A DNA stretch of 64,000 nt from Apium graveolens (GCF_009905375.1 NC_133650.1:62065669-62129668), one strand, 5' to 3'. Shown: positions 22,805-33,833, counted from the first letter of the stretch. Notes: a model not told the origin generated them from the sequence alone. A program made the numbers and translations.

Positions 22805-25800
22805 TGTAATAACCCCCAAAATTTTCAACTTTTTGTAACCCTTGTGAATAGTGTTTTTGCTGAATGAGAAAACTTTTCATGCCACACTATGTAGGGGTTC
22901 TGTTATGGATATTATGAGATTTTATTAGTACTCTATACGGTATATGAGTGTATGTAAAGATCGTCAGAATCCAATTCCGAACACTTTGGTTTTTCCCGGA
23001 AATCCACTAGATATGGAGAGAATTGAGTATAAGGTAACAGGATAAAAAGGAAAAAAAAGGATTTAAATTAAAGGATTTAAATTAAAGGATTAAAATAGAG
23101 GATCATAAAAAGGAATATAATGTATTGAGAAAGGTTAAGGGAACCTAAGTAATAAGATCCCGGGTATGATCCTTCAAACGATAAACGAGAACGAAAGTTA
23201 AGCGAACCGTATAACAGATCAGCGGTCATTAGGCAAATAATTAGGAAGTTAATCAAAGGGATTAGAGTGAGTGATGTCACCCAACCAATGAGAGGAGGAC
23301 AAAGAGGGAAGGATGACATCACAACATGACATAGGCATGACATGGGAAGGAAGGAGATGTGGTGGCTTTTTAACCACACAAAATCAAGGGCAAATAGGTA
23401 ATTGACTAAATTAAACACAAAAACAAATCAACCAAGCCAAGCAAATTCATTCTTCATCAAAATCAAAAAGAAACCAAGGCATTGTTCTTGAGAGCTCTCG
23501 GCTTTTTACTATTGCAAAAGGCAAGAAAATTCAAAATCAAAGATCCAAGCTTCCTAAATTGGTGAGTTAATTCCCTAATCATCTTCATGCTTAGTTAGGG
23601 CTATATCATGAGTTTAAGCCATCAATTCCTTCTCAATCTTCTTCATTTAATCAAAGAAGAAGACAATGAATAGTGTTTTCAAGTTTTTAACTTGAAATTT
23701 TTCTTGTTTTCCTTGAAGATCCAAGCATTCCTAAGACTTCTCAAAACTTCTTAAGGCTTCCTAGCTACTCCCACCACTTCAAGGAAGGTATATCATCTCC
23801 AAACCCTAGATTCCTATGTATTATAAGATGATTTTGATTAGTAGGGTGATATTGTAGCTTGATGTTTGTGATCTACAGTTTGGGATTGAAATGGTATTGA
23901 AATTGAATGGTAAATGTTGTTGTTTTGATTAAAAGAACTTAAGTATGGTTAAAGTTAAGCTTAGGCATAAGTATGAATGTTAAAATTGAATTGGTTGGGG
24001 TTGTCATGATGTGATAAGGATGGATGTTGGTTGTATGTTGGATTTGAGGTTGAATTGGGTTGGTTTTGAATGGTTTAAAATTGGGAAATCGTGTAAACAT
24101 AGCCGTCGTAACGTCCGATTTTCTTTAGACTGTTTTTGTGCATAAAATTAGGACCCGAGAACCCCCTGCTAGATTATGAACATTGCCATGTTTAGATAGC
24201 TCATGTTACGAGCTTTGTTTTGATATGTAGTTCGTTCGATTCCGATGCACGGTTTAGGAGAAACGGCCGTTTCATGTAACGGCGTTTCGCGAACGAAACT
24301 TTTCCCCTCGCCTTACTTTGAAACATAGGTTAAAGACCAAAAAGGGTTAATTAATGTATGAAACATTTATGGTAAGTGTTTTAGGCAGTTGGTAAGACAC
24401 TCGCGAAGGAATCGCCTTAAAACTTGTAAAGGTTAAATTATTAAAAATGGTGGAGCCGAGGGTACCCGAGTGACTTAAGCGAGTCAGTAAGCGCAAAACA
24501 AGCGTTAGAGTCTAAGTTAGTTAAAGTATAGATTTACAAGTGACTTTGGTTTAATTCCAACTTACTTGTTGTTTATAGGTTACCAGACTCGTCCCAAGCC
24601 TTTTATAACCCCAAGTCGCTCAGGCAAGTTTTCTACCCGTTATAACTGTTGTTGTGATGTATATATGTATTTGCATTATCTTGCGATAGATGCATGTTGG
24701 TTAATTAGCAAATGTTGCAATATATTGAAGCATGCTGCTATGGTATATATATATGCATGCCTGTTTCGTATTCTTTCCATATATATCTGTTGATTCAGTT
24801 GATAATACCTATGCTAGAGGATAGCGGTAATTTGCATATACCCTTAGTATAGGGACCCAAAGGTGAAAATAATTTCTAAAACCGGCAGTCGAGGATCCCG
24901 AGTAGATTTTGTATATATGGATATAAATATATATATATATACTTATATATATATATGGTCATAGTTTTCAAAACTATTAATCGAATAAGGGTTATTCGAT
25001 AACTTTATATTAATTATTGAATATTATTTCGAATATTATTCGAGGGCTTATGACTCCTTTATATTATTATTGAATATTACTTGGATATTCAATCGAGGAT
25101 GTATGACTCCTTTATTTTATGAATATTATTTATAATATTCATTCGAGGTATTATGACTCCGCTTATTACTGAAATATATTCTTTATTTTATTAAAGAATA
25201 ATTTTTCGATAATCAAACTTATTTTCGATTATTCAAATAAAGATAGTACTTTCATATAAGTATATCTTTGGTTATTTAATACTCGTTTCAAGTATAAGTT
25301 TTAATACTTCAACTTCAATTATTTTTATAAAGATTATTCTTTATGGGAATATTATTTAAATAATAATATTCAGACATTTTCTAAATATTCTGGGGACTGA
25401 TTTAGTTCATTAAATCAGCTTTACTCCAAACACTCTTTAAAGTGTTTTCGAGTCTTCAAAATGATTTTTAAAAAGTTAGAGCGGATCCCAAAACTCATTT
25501 TTATATTTAAGATCTTCCTTTTTAAGGGGATTTAAATACTCGCTTAAAACCTGAGGGATCCGGCTCTGTGGTGTATTTTATATTCGCAACACGGTTGCAG
25601 TTTTAGTAAATGAATTGATTACTTACCCAACGTTCGGGAAGTAAGTCCATCTATTGAGTCGGCATAAGCAACATGGGCTCAGTGGGCGTCCATGATAGTG
25701 TAAGTGGCTCAGTGGGAGTCCATCAAATGCATAAGTGGCTGAGTGACAGTCCAGCATAAGGTCCTATTACGACCAGGGTGATGACCAGTGGGGAATTCGT

Positions 25801-25966
25801 CCATCTACTAGTAGAAAAGGTTACTTATGGGTATCTTTGCCAGATCAGCAAGATATCTGGTTTATGCCAAATTCTTTTCCTTTCCAAATTTATTTGATAT
25901 TGCAATTCTGTTCATACTTTACATGACAGAGGTTTTCAGGAAATTGTATAAAGAAGATGTATATGT

Positions 25967-26002
<36 letters not shown>

Positions 26003-26749
26003 ACTTAATGAAGTATATCATAACTTCATTTCCTTTAATAATATTTCAAAGATTTAATCTATTCAAATCTTATCTTGTAGTCTCATCTATCTGATGAACT
26101 GTTGAAAGCTCATTATACTTTGAACAGTGGTAGTTCAAGCAGCTTTTTAAATGATATAAGTATAGTGAAGTATTTGGTAACTTCATCCCTTGTTTTTTAC
26201 TTATATCTAGTAAGTAATTATCTTACGCATGATAAAAGATTCTAGTAAGTATCCATTTAGATACTTATATTATTGTTATCACTATATATTGTCTTGCGAG
26301 CTGTAAAGCTCACTCTTGCTTTATTTCTTCATCACACAACAACAGTTAGGAAAGATGGCCAGACTCCAGCAGACCCAGTGCAAGCGCGTGGGAAGCGTCC
26401 CGCATCTTCCCGATGATGTTGTAGCTGCTATAGCTGCAGAGGTAGATCTATTGGTAGATCAGGCATTCTATTTTTGAGAATCAAATTATGTATAATTATA
26501 ACTTGTGGCAGATAATGGCAATTAACTATAAATTATCAAGTAATCATTTTGGGTTGTAATAACTTTTAAATTGTGGATTCAAAGACTTGTACTTATTTCA
26601 ATTTCATCTCTGAGACTATAACGGGTTGTGGTGTGTGTTAGTGTGGGGTCACAGCATAAGGTTATTTATTATTAATTAAGTGAAGTGATATTATGGAAAG
26701 AAAGACCGTGACGACCCGGATCCCCGACCCCGGATCTGGGGGTATTACA
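22805..26749 (+). repeat. Gypsy LTR 3
   Basis: 3945 bp, TGTAATAACCCCC to GTATTACA. It is longer than the others mainly because of a local duplication of AAAGGATTTAAATTA near 23049-23083 and a longer AT run at about 25969-25998. Its micro-ORF is at 26355-26477. The DNA after 26749 does not match the DNA before 2832. Confidence 0.95.
26355..26477 (+). CDS. H3-tail-like micro-ORF in LTR 3
   Basis: 40 codons, open, homologous to 16330-16452. Two changes look like CpG decay: CGC to TGC at the H3 R8-equivalent (Arg to Cys) and CGT to CAT later (Arg to His). This copy has lost the RK pair that gives the H3-like look. Confidence 0.4.
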   Translation: MARLQQTQCKRVGSVPHLPDDVVAAIAAEVDLLVDQAFYF

Positions 26750-27099
26750 TATTGTATTGATGTTATCCCTTCAGTGAAACCCGAAGATGGTCCGTCTCAA
26801 GCAAACTGCGCGTAAGACTTCTGGGGACTCGGGGTATGCCTACCGTTAGATGTTGGAGCAAGTAGGGAACTAGTAGTTCCCTAAGGATTTTAAACCTTGA
26901 GTTTAAATCTTGTGTAGTAATTTGGCTTTAGATATTTTTGGTCTGTAATAATTAAGATGTAAGATGTTGTTAAAACTCATTCCTGTGGATTCGGGGATTG
27001 TGGTTAAGGGTTGTAGCTCTAATATTCTATCTTTTCTAGTTCTTACTGTTTAATCTATATTATGCATATTTCTGCTAGTTAGTATTGTGGGTTCGTCAC
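26750..27099 (+). repeat. Tail of an unrelated LTR (U5-like)
   Basis: Not homologous to the gypsy LTR by eye. It ends GGGTTCGTCACA, which looks like an LTR end (TGTGACG-type inverted terminus), with a short ORF about 310 bp before that end. This mirrors the layout of the gypsy LTR, where the micro-ORF ends about 270 bp before the LTR end. The left part is missing at the junction with LTR 3. Its orientation and family are uncertain. Confidence 0.35.
26787..26849 (+). CDS. Short ORF with a histone H3 tail-like N-terminus
   Basis: A 20-codon ORF, MVRLKQTARKTSGDSGYAYR. Without the Met, R2, K4, Q5, T6, A7, R8, K9 and G12 equal the H3 tail, and the S/T at 10-11 are swapped. The six-residue run KQTARK is exact. 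The flanking DNA is not histone-like after the TAG, so it is not a simple H3 pseudogene. It shares R-L-x-Q-T-x-R-K with the gypsy micro-ORF. It is short, so expression is unproven. Confidence 0.4.
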   Translation: MVRLKQTARKTSGDSGYAYR

Positions 27100-27988
27100 A
27101 TTTTTAAAATAATTTTTGAGTGTACGGTTTATTTTCTACGAATTTTACAAGATTGCGCTCAAAATCGAATTATAACTCGATAAAATCATTTTAAAATACA
27201 CTGATCACCAAATAAATCCATCTATCATTTTTCTAAAGTCTCCAGGACTATTTTAAAGATAACGAAACAAATTTCACGTCTGGACCATACTTGGTTAATT
27301 TTATAAAAATGAATAAAGGTTCAATACACCTCAATTAAATCAAATCAATTCCATAAAATCATCCAGATCACGTAATCATGCATATAGACAGGCAAACACA
27401 TATATTCACACATCACAACTCATATTCGATCACAAAATTTTCTTTTTATTATTATTTCCCTTTTTAAATTAATAACCACTTTTCGCGTAACGGGTCGCGT
27501 CCTGTCTGACGGCCCACCGCTGAGCGTTTTTAATTACGCTTCTCAATCAATCCTTTATACCAACTAACACGTCACTGGAATATAATATTCTTTTAAACTT
27601 TTCAACTAAACACAATAACACATAGTTCACAATCAGATACTTTTAATATCTTTTTAAGAGGGGTTTCGTTCTACCTGACGGCCCGACAACACAGCTTATC
27701 CCCTAAGCTGACTCATCAAACGGGAACGTGTTATTTTACGTTCCCAGTTACTAATATATAATAAACACAATTAACCAAAAAAATCATTTAACCCTTTATT
27801 AGATCACATAATTTATAATTACAACACATAATTATACTTTATTCACTTAATCACGTCACAAAATTCTCAGTCGCTACGATTATTGATATTCTTACAGGTT
27901 TTATACCACTCTCAAATATTATCATGTTTTTTTCCATTCCACCTCAGGTCTATTACTAATTTTAAATATTTTTGTTACAATTTTTCAG
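27100..27988. other. Gene-poor AT-rich DNA
   Basis: No ORF or RNA gene recognised. Two stretches (about 27490-27540 and 27660-27720) share CCTGTCTGACGGCCCACC / TACCTGACGGCCCGACA-like text, so this is probably decayed repeat. An intron-like T-rich tract ending in CAG precedes the next feature. Confidence 0.4.
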
Positions 27989-28064
27989 ATGTTATTGGAG
28001 TTGTTGAAGATCTTGAACATGCTCAAGTTATTCCTTCTAAGATTGGTGATCAAACGATTATTCG
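27989..28064 (+). pseudogene. Replication protein A-like exon fragment
   Basis: After a T-rich tract ending TTTTTCAG, the frame reads VIGVVEDLEHAQVIPSKIGD, resembling the (D)VIG(V/I)VxxLExxxx block of plant RPA1-like single-strand DNA-binding proteins. Such genes occur in plant Helitrons as well as in the host. The fragment ends at 28064 where an LTR-like TGTAACGCCC begins. It is short, so the call rests on one block. Confidence 0.35.
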
Positions 28065-28184
28065 TGTAACGCCCTCAAATCCAGGGTCTATATTTGGGAG
28101 TTACTAATCGATAAACAATATTAAAATATGCACAGTAGAATAAAATAATAAATATGACCCCTTGCATGCAACTGGATCGATCAC
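28065..28184 (+). repeat. Left part of an older LTR-like sequence
   Basis: Begins TGTAACGCCCTCAAATCC, a common start of plant gypsy LTRs, and is cut at 28184 by Sirevirus A. Its continuation is at 51803. The ATCAC at 28180-28184 is one copy of the target duplication. Confidence 0.5.
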
Positions 28185-28488
28185 TGTTAGGAATATGTTG
28201 TTTACTTGATGATAACTTGAACAAAACACTAAGTAGATTTTTAATTAAGTGATTTTGTAGCTTTTAACGGACTATCATTTCAACATCCGTTGAAAGAGTA
28301 GCTTATGTACAATAAGTTTAGTAGCACATTTCTGCATACTTAAATAGCTTAGTGAACTAAATCTTTGAGGAACATTTAAGTAATGTTGACTATTAGATTG
28401 ATATGCAAGATAGGTTGGTTAATTGTATATAGTTGATGCTTTGTAATCTTGCATAAATGAAATAGAGTTAACTGTCAAGTATATAGTC

Positions 28489-28634
28489 TCAACGGATGAT
28501 TCACAAAGTTTCAACGGATTTTCAGATAAAGCTTCAACGGATGATCTACATAGTTTCAACGGATGATCAGCCAAAGTATCAACGGATGATCAACCATAGT
28601 TTCAACGGATGATTCAATGAAGCTTCAACGAATG
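28489..28634 (+). repeat. CAACGGATG motif array in 5' LTR A
   Basis: Seven spaced copies of TCAACGGATGAT or close variants, about 20-24 bp apart, upstream of the TATA box. The 3' LTR array is at 51052-51197. Related motifs recur inside the coding regions of A and B. Confidence 0.85.
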
Positions 28635-28874
28635 TTCAAATTCAAAAGAGTAGTTGATAGTGACTTGACAGTCACATGCGTTGATTGTATGCAAAAGAAA
28701 TGTGGCAGCCTGTTTGCAGGATTTAGAGAACAAAGAAGCATTTCCATTTTCATTTCCATTTTCATGCTAAACAGATGGTATTCAAAGATGCTGGAAAGAG
28801 AAGTGTAGTAGCATGAAATCATACTACAAATAGTTTGTCTTATTATCTTGTCTTGTTATCATGTAACTTGGTGA

Positions 28875-28882
28875 TATATAAA
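28875..28882 (+). promoter_or_regulatory. TATA box, 5' LTR A
   Basis: TATATAAA followed by CCAAG. The same box lies in the 3' LTR at 51425-51432 and in the LTRs of B at 30424-30431 and 42546-42553. Confidence 0.7.
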
Positions 28883-29255
28883 CCAAGAGTAAAAAGTTGA
28901 AAGGTATCCAAGTTAGTAAGCATTTTTACCAAAGAAATAGATAAGGCAAAATTTGTAAAGAATTTATATGTTCTTGTTTTTCAACTTGTAAGAAGCTGTG
29001 TACATTAGTAACACAGAGTTCTCTACTTAATATATATCTCTGGTGGAAAAGTTCAATCCACCAGAAATTTTTTAAATACTTGTATTTATTTACTTTGTGT
29101 TTTGATTTAAATATTACTTTCATTCTGCACCATTGTTAAATCAAACACATTTATATATTTTTATAGAAGAACAGTTATTAAAATTGAAAAGAAGGTAGAA
29201 TTACATTCAACCCCCCCTTCTGGAATTCTTTTTTAGATTGTTTGGGAATAACAAT

Positions 29256-29267
29256 TGGTATCAGAGC
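29256..29267 (+). other. Primer-binding site, Sirevirus A
   Basis: TGGTATCAGAGC, complementary to the initiator tRNA-Met 3' end, two bases after the LTR. Confidence 0.9.
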
Positions 29268-29313
29268 AAACTCTTGAAGAACTAAGAGTTCAAAGATCAC
29301 AATAGCTAACAAG

Positions 29314-29777
29314 ATGAACAGAAAAGATGTTGGAGTAAAGATTCCATTTCTGGACAAAGACAATTATCACCATTAGAAGGTGAAAATACGCATGCATCTC
29401 CTATCTCAAGATGAAGCATATGTGGACTGCATTGAGAAATGTCCACATGTCCCTATGAGAGCTGCTATAGGAAATGAACCATTTGTCCCAAAGCCTAGAG
29501 AAGAATGGTCTGTTCCTGATATTGAACAAGTTCATAAGGATAAAAAGTCCATGAACATTTTGTTTAATGGTGTTGATGGTGATATGTTTGACAACATCAT
29601 AAACTGCAAAACTGCTAAGGATGTCTAGGACACAATTCAAGTTATATGTGATGAAACTGAGCAGGTAAGGGAAAACAAAATGCAACTCTTGATTCAGCAA
29701 TATGAGCCTTTCCACAGTGAAGAAAGTGAGTCTCTCACTGATATTTTCAGTAGATTTTAAAAACTACTGAATACTCT
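29314..29777 (+). pseudogene. gag: Sirevirus A gag, left fragment
   Basis: The start is the ATG opening MNRKDVGVKIPFLDKDNYHH, chosen because B has the same start at 30904. TGG became TAG at 29374-29376 and again at 29626-29628. The segment covers the N-terminal third of gag and stops at 29777 where the LTR of B begins. The part from about 29470 to 29777 is present again, slightly diverged, at 42903-43210. Confidence 0.85.
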
Positions 29778-30112
29778 TGTTAGGAATATGTTGTGAGCTT
29801 GATGATATGTTAAACAAATCACCTTAGTAGATTTAACTTAGTAAATTTTGTAGCACTCGACGGATGATCAATTACCCTCCCGACGGATAAACTTTATAGT
29901 CCCAACGGATGACAGAGTAACATCCATCGAGTGAGTAGCTTATCTAATAATAAGAATTGTAGCACATTTCTGCATACAACTTTGTGTAGATTCTGTAGGA
30001 GTATATGAGTCATGTTGACTACTAGTGGATATGCAGAATAGGTTGATTAATTTTAAATATGAGATGTCTTGTAATTCTGTATAAGTGAAATGGAGTCAAG
30101 TGACAAATAGCT

Positions 30113-30193
30113 ACCGACGGATGATCAACAAAGCTACCCGACGGATGATCAACCAAGATTCCCGATGGATGACAAACATGTATCTGGCGGATG
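30113..30193 (+). repeat. CGACGGATG motif array in 5' LTR B
   Basis: Four spaced units (CCGACGGATGATC, CCGACGGATGATC, CCGATGGATGAC, TGGCGGATGATC), about 25 bp apart. The 3' LTR counterpart is at about 42235-42317, with some units decayed. Confidence 0.8.
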
Positions 30194-30580
30194 ATCAAAT
30201 TCAAATATCTGTTGACAGTGACAACACAGTCACATGCATTGGGTGTTTGCAAAAGGAATCTGGCAGCCTGTTAAGTAGGAATTTGAGAACAAAAAAGCAT
30301 TAGTATTTCCATGCAATTGTGAAGATATTCAAAGATGCTGTAATAGAGTAGTGAAGGAGCATGAAGTTAGACTGGATATGTTTTGTTTTATAATCCTGTC
30401 TTATTATCATGTAAACTTGGTGATATATAAACCAAGTGTAGCAAGTAGAATATCTATCGAACTAAGCAAATATATTTTCAGAGAAACATATCAAGCTATA
30501 TCCTGTAAGCATTTCTCTGTAGTTTAGTTGTTCAAACTTGTAAGCAGCTGTGAGCTATTCAAGCTTCACAGGGTTCTCAT

Positions 30581-30583
<3 letters not shown>

Positions 30584-30633
<50 letters not shown>
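30584..30633 (+). repeat. AT microsatellite in 5' LTR B
   Basis: About 25 AT units. The matching place in the 3' LTR (about 42704-42720) has only a short AT run and has lost the following GGTGGAT... segment. Confidence 0.95.
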
Positions 30634-30635
<2 letters not shown>

Positions 30636-30845
30636 TGGATACTTTCAGATCCACCAGAAAGTTTTAAAAGCTCTTGTTTTTATTACTTAGTGTTTTGATT
30701 TCTATCATCTTTTTATTCTGCACAATTGCTAATCAAACACTGTTATATTTATCGAGTTAGAACTGTTTTAAAATCAGAAAAAGTAGCCAGAATTACATTC
30801 AACCCCCCTTCTGTAATTCTTTCTGTATTGTTAGGGAATAACAAT

Positions 30846-30857
30846 TGGTATCAGAGC
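30846..30857 (+). other. Primer-binding site, Sirevirus B
   Basis: TGGTATCAGAGC, two bases after the LTR end. Confidence 0.9.
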
Positions 30858-30903
30858 AAGCTCTTGAAGTACAAAGAGTATAAAGATCACTACAAACAGC
30901 AAG

Positions 30904-33140
30904 ATGAACAAGAAGGATGTTGGAGTCAAAATTCCATTTCTGGACAAAGACAATTATCACCACTGGAAAGTGAAGATGCACCTCCATCTTCTTTCTCAAG
31001 ATGAGGCCTCTGTGGATTGCATAAAGAGAGGTCCTCATGTACCAATGAGAGCTGCAACTGGCAATGAACCATCTGTTCCCAAACCTAGGCATGAATGGTC
31101 AGATCCTGATATTGAGCAAGTCAGGAAAGATAAGAAGGCCATGAACATATTGTTCAATGGAGTTGATGATGACATGTTTGATAACATCATTAACTGTAAA
31201 ATAACTAAAGAGGTTTGGGACACAATCTATATTATTTGTGTTGGTACTGAGCAAGTAAGGGAGAACAAGATATAGCTACTGATTCAGCAATATGAGCATT
31301 TCCACTGTGAAGAAAGTGAGTCTCTCAATGATATTTTTAGTAGATTTCAAAAGCTACTAAATGCTTTGAAGTTGCATGGAAGAGTCTATCAAAAAAAGAC
31401 TCTAACCTCAAGTTCCTTAGATCTCTTCCAAAAGAGTGGAAGCCAATGATAGTTTCATTGAGAAATTCTCAGGATTACAAGGAGTTCACCTTGGAGAGAC
31501 TGTATGGCATCCTAAAAACTTATGAGCTTGAAATTGAGCAAGATAAGAGGATGGACAAAGGAAGGAAGAAAGGAGGGTCCATAGCACTGGTTGCTGAGTT
31601 AGAGAAAGAGAAAGAGATGAAGGTAGAAGCTTCTGAGTCTACATCAAAGGTCTGTGAAAGCAAGGGTAAAGGGCTGGTAGCTGAAAATGAAGATCACTTG
31701 AGCCAAGATGACATAGATGATATTGATGAACATCTAGAAATCCTATCCAGAAGATTTGCCAAGCTCAAATTCAAAATGAATTTTGGAGAAGCCAAGCCAA
31801 GTAGAAACATGGTGGATAAATCCAAATTTAAATGTTTCAAATGTGGCTTGGCAGGGTATTTTACAAGTGAATGTAGAAAGTCTGATTCTAGCAAGAAGAA
31901 GTTTGAGCCTGTTGACTATAAACAGAAATACTTTGAATTGCTCAAACAAAAGGAAAGGGCTTTCATCACATAGGAGAATGACTGGGATGCAGATGGTTTT
32001 GATGAAGATAAAGAAACAAACTATGTCAATCTAGCCCTAATGGCCAAATCTCATGAAACAGACACAAGTTCTTCAAGTAATGAGGTAATCACCACTAACC
32101 TAGCACATTTATCTAAAGCTGAGTGTAATGATGCAATTAATGACATGTCCACGGAATTATATCACTTGGGTGTTACACTTAAGTTCCTCACTAAGGAAAA
32201 TGCTAAAATTAAAGAAAACAATTTGTTTTTAAGTTAGAGAAATAATGTTCTAGAGTCTCAGTTTATTGAATTTGACAAAATGAGAACTGAGTGTAAGATT
32301 GATAAGGATGAATTAATTGAGTCTTTGAATAAAGAAGAGATTTTAAAGAAGCAGCTTGAACGAGAACAAGAAGTGATTAAAGCATGGAAATCATCCAGAG
32401 ATGTCCATGCTCAAATCACTAAAGTTCAATGTATTGAGTCCTTTTGTGATGCATCCTGGAAGAAGAGTAAAGAGAAGCTTGAGTCAAATTTGGTTAAAGG
32501 ATTGCTTACAGATGTGGACTCGACGGATGATGAAAATCATCCGTCGGCTGTGAGTAAACTAGTGAGCAAAGCTAAGCTAGCCAAGCTGAATGAGAAATAT
32601 GGATCAGTTTCCAAAAACTTTGTTCCAGGAGAATCAAGTCAAGTAAAGAAGGAGAAGAAAGTTAATGTTGGTCATCTGTCTATCAAGCAATTGAATGACA
32701 GATTAGAAAATATTAAGGTTAAAACAAAAACTAAAAAGAAGAACCATAGAAATGAGAAAGTAGGAACTAACAAACATAACAACTACACACCTGATAAATA
32801 TGAACCAAGAAAAATATGTGTTAAGTGTGGTAGTGTTAATCACTTGTCTATTAATTGCAAACTTGCCATGCCTACTCCTATGTCTGCACCTTCCTCTTTT
32901 CCCAACATGACTGTTATTCCTACCATGCCATTAAATGCTATGTCTACTCAGAATATGAATGCACAATTTGATAATATGCCATTTGCACCTAATCCTTATT
33001 ATGCTGTATTTAGTATGCCTCAAATGCCATTTAGTATGCCTTACTGGAATAACATGTTTACAAAGAGCATGTCTTTTCCTGTTAATCAAAATGTGCATGA
33101 TAATTCTGTTTTAATGACTGGTTTCAAAGGTCCAACTTAG
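30904..33140 (+). pseudogene. gag: Sirevirus B gag
   Basis: Starts MNKKDVGVKIPFLDKDNYHH. The gag core runs to about 31500, then a charged coiled-coil-like stretch. The first knuckle CFKCGLAGYFTSEC (31833-31874) has Tyr where His is expected. The second, CVKCGSVNHLSINC (32817-32858), is complete. A Met/Pro/Asn-rich tail follows. Lesions: CAG to TAG at 31273-31275, a frameshift near 31390, TAG at 31971-31973 and TAG at about 32235-32237. Two zinc knuckles and a long C-terminal tail are typical of Sirevirus gag. A perfect 11-bp palindrome of the family motif lies inside at 32521-32546. Confidence 0.88.
32521..32546. repeat. Palindrome of the B motif inside gag
   Basis: CGACGGATGAT, four bases, ATCATCCGTCG: an 11-bp perfect inverted repeat within coding sequence. 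In A the same place (44368-44393) keeps most of it. Confidence 0.9.
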
Positions 33141-33173
33141 ATGACTAAGGATTAATCAGATTTCCCAAGTCAA

Positions 33174-33833
33174 ATGAGATCAAACCTAAGAAACCAAAGA
33201 AGAAAGCTAACAAGGCAGGACCCAAGGAAACTTGGGTACCAAAATCAACTTGATTTGATTTTGATGTGTGCCGGGAAACAGATTTGGTGTCTGGATAGTG
33301 GTTGCTCAAGGCACATGACTGGAGATTCTATCCTGCTCACTGAGTTCAAGGAAAGAGCTGGCCCAAGTATAACTTTTGGAGATGACAACAAGGGTTATAC
33401 TGTGGGATATAGCTTGATTTCAAAAGACAATGTCATCATTGAAGAGGTTGCCCTAGTGGATGGTCTCAAGCACAATTTGTTGAGTATCAGCCAGCTTTGT
33501 GATAAGGTCAATTCAGTAACCTTCAATTCAGAAGCCTGTGTTGCGACAAACAAAAAGAGCAACAAAGTGGTTCTCACTGGAGTGAGAAAAGGGAATGTGT
33601 ATCTAGCTGACTTCAACTCATCTAATATAGAATCTGTCACTTGTCTTCTCAGTAAAGCAAGTCAAGATGAAAGTTGGCTATGGAATAAGAAGTTGACCCA
33701 TCTAAACTTCAAGACCATGAATGAGCTTGTCAAGAAAGAACTGGTTAGAGGTATTCCTCACGTGGAGTTTACTAAGGATGGATTGTGTGATGCCTGCCAG
33801 AAAGGAAAGCAGATCAAAGCATCATTCAAATAG
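33174..33833 (+). pseudogene. pol: Sirevirus B protease and integrase N-terminus
   Basis: The aspartic protease motif LDSGCSRHMTG is at about 33291-33323, followed by the spacer domain (GLKHNLLSISQLCDK) and the integrase zinc-binding part (WLWNKKLTHLNF ... GLCDACQKGKQ). The frame ends in TAG at 33831-33833, where A has an Arg codon. The His of the zinc-binding HxxxxxH pattern is changed (WNKKL against WHKKL in A). Confidence 0.88.

Larger units (their letters stand above)
2832..26749 (+). mobile_element. Tandem Ty3/gypsy chromovirus array: three LTRs, two internal regions
   Basis: Three LTRs of 3906, 3911 and 3945 bp start TGTAATAACCCCC and end TTACA. Two internal regions of about 6.1 kb each have a primer-binding site, an extra ORF, gag and pol with a chromodomain, followed by a purine tract. 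The flanks are ACTGT (2827-2831) and TATTG (26750-26754), so there is no matching target duplication. Sharing one LTR between two internal regions is what unequal recombination between LTRs produces. Long LTRs, a single gag-pol frame and the chromodomain fit the Tekay/Del lineage. Confidence 0.92.
28185..29253 (+). repeat. 5' LTR of Sirevirus A
   Basis: 1069 bp. It contains a degenerate dyad near 28265-28295, an array of CAACGGATG motifs (28489-28634) and TATATAAA at 28875-28882. Its end is defined by the PBS two bases downstream. Confidence 0.93.
29778..30843 (+). repeat. 5' LTR of Sirevirus B
   Basis: 1066 bp, ending GGGAATAACA. It holds a dyad near its start (CACTCGACGGATG at 29854-29866 with CATCCATCGAGTG at 29921-29933), a motif array at about 30113-30193, TATATAAA at 30424-30431 and an AT microsatellite. 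It differs from its 3' partner at about 10 of the first 180 sites by eye. Confidence 0.93.

Noticed and set aside
2832..26749. Two independent gypsy insertions side by side
   Set aside because: There is a single middle LTR and no target duplication around either copy, so a shared-LTR array explains it better.
26787..26849. Histone H3 gene or processed pseudogene
   Set aside because: Similarity stops after about 12 residues and a TAG follows. The sequence downstream is not H3-like.
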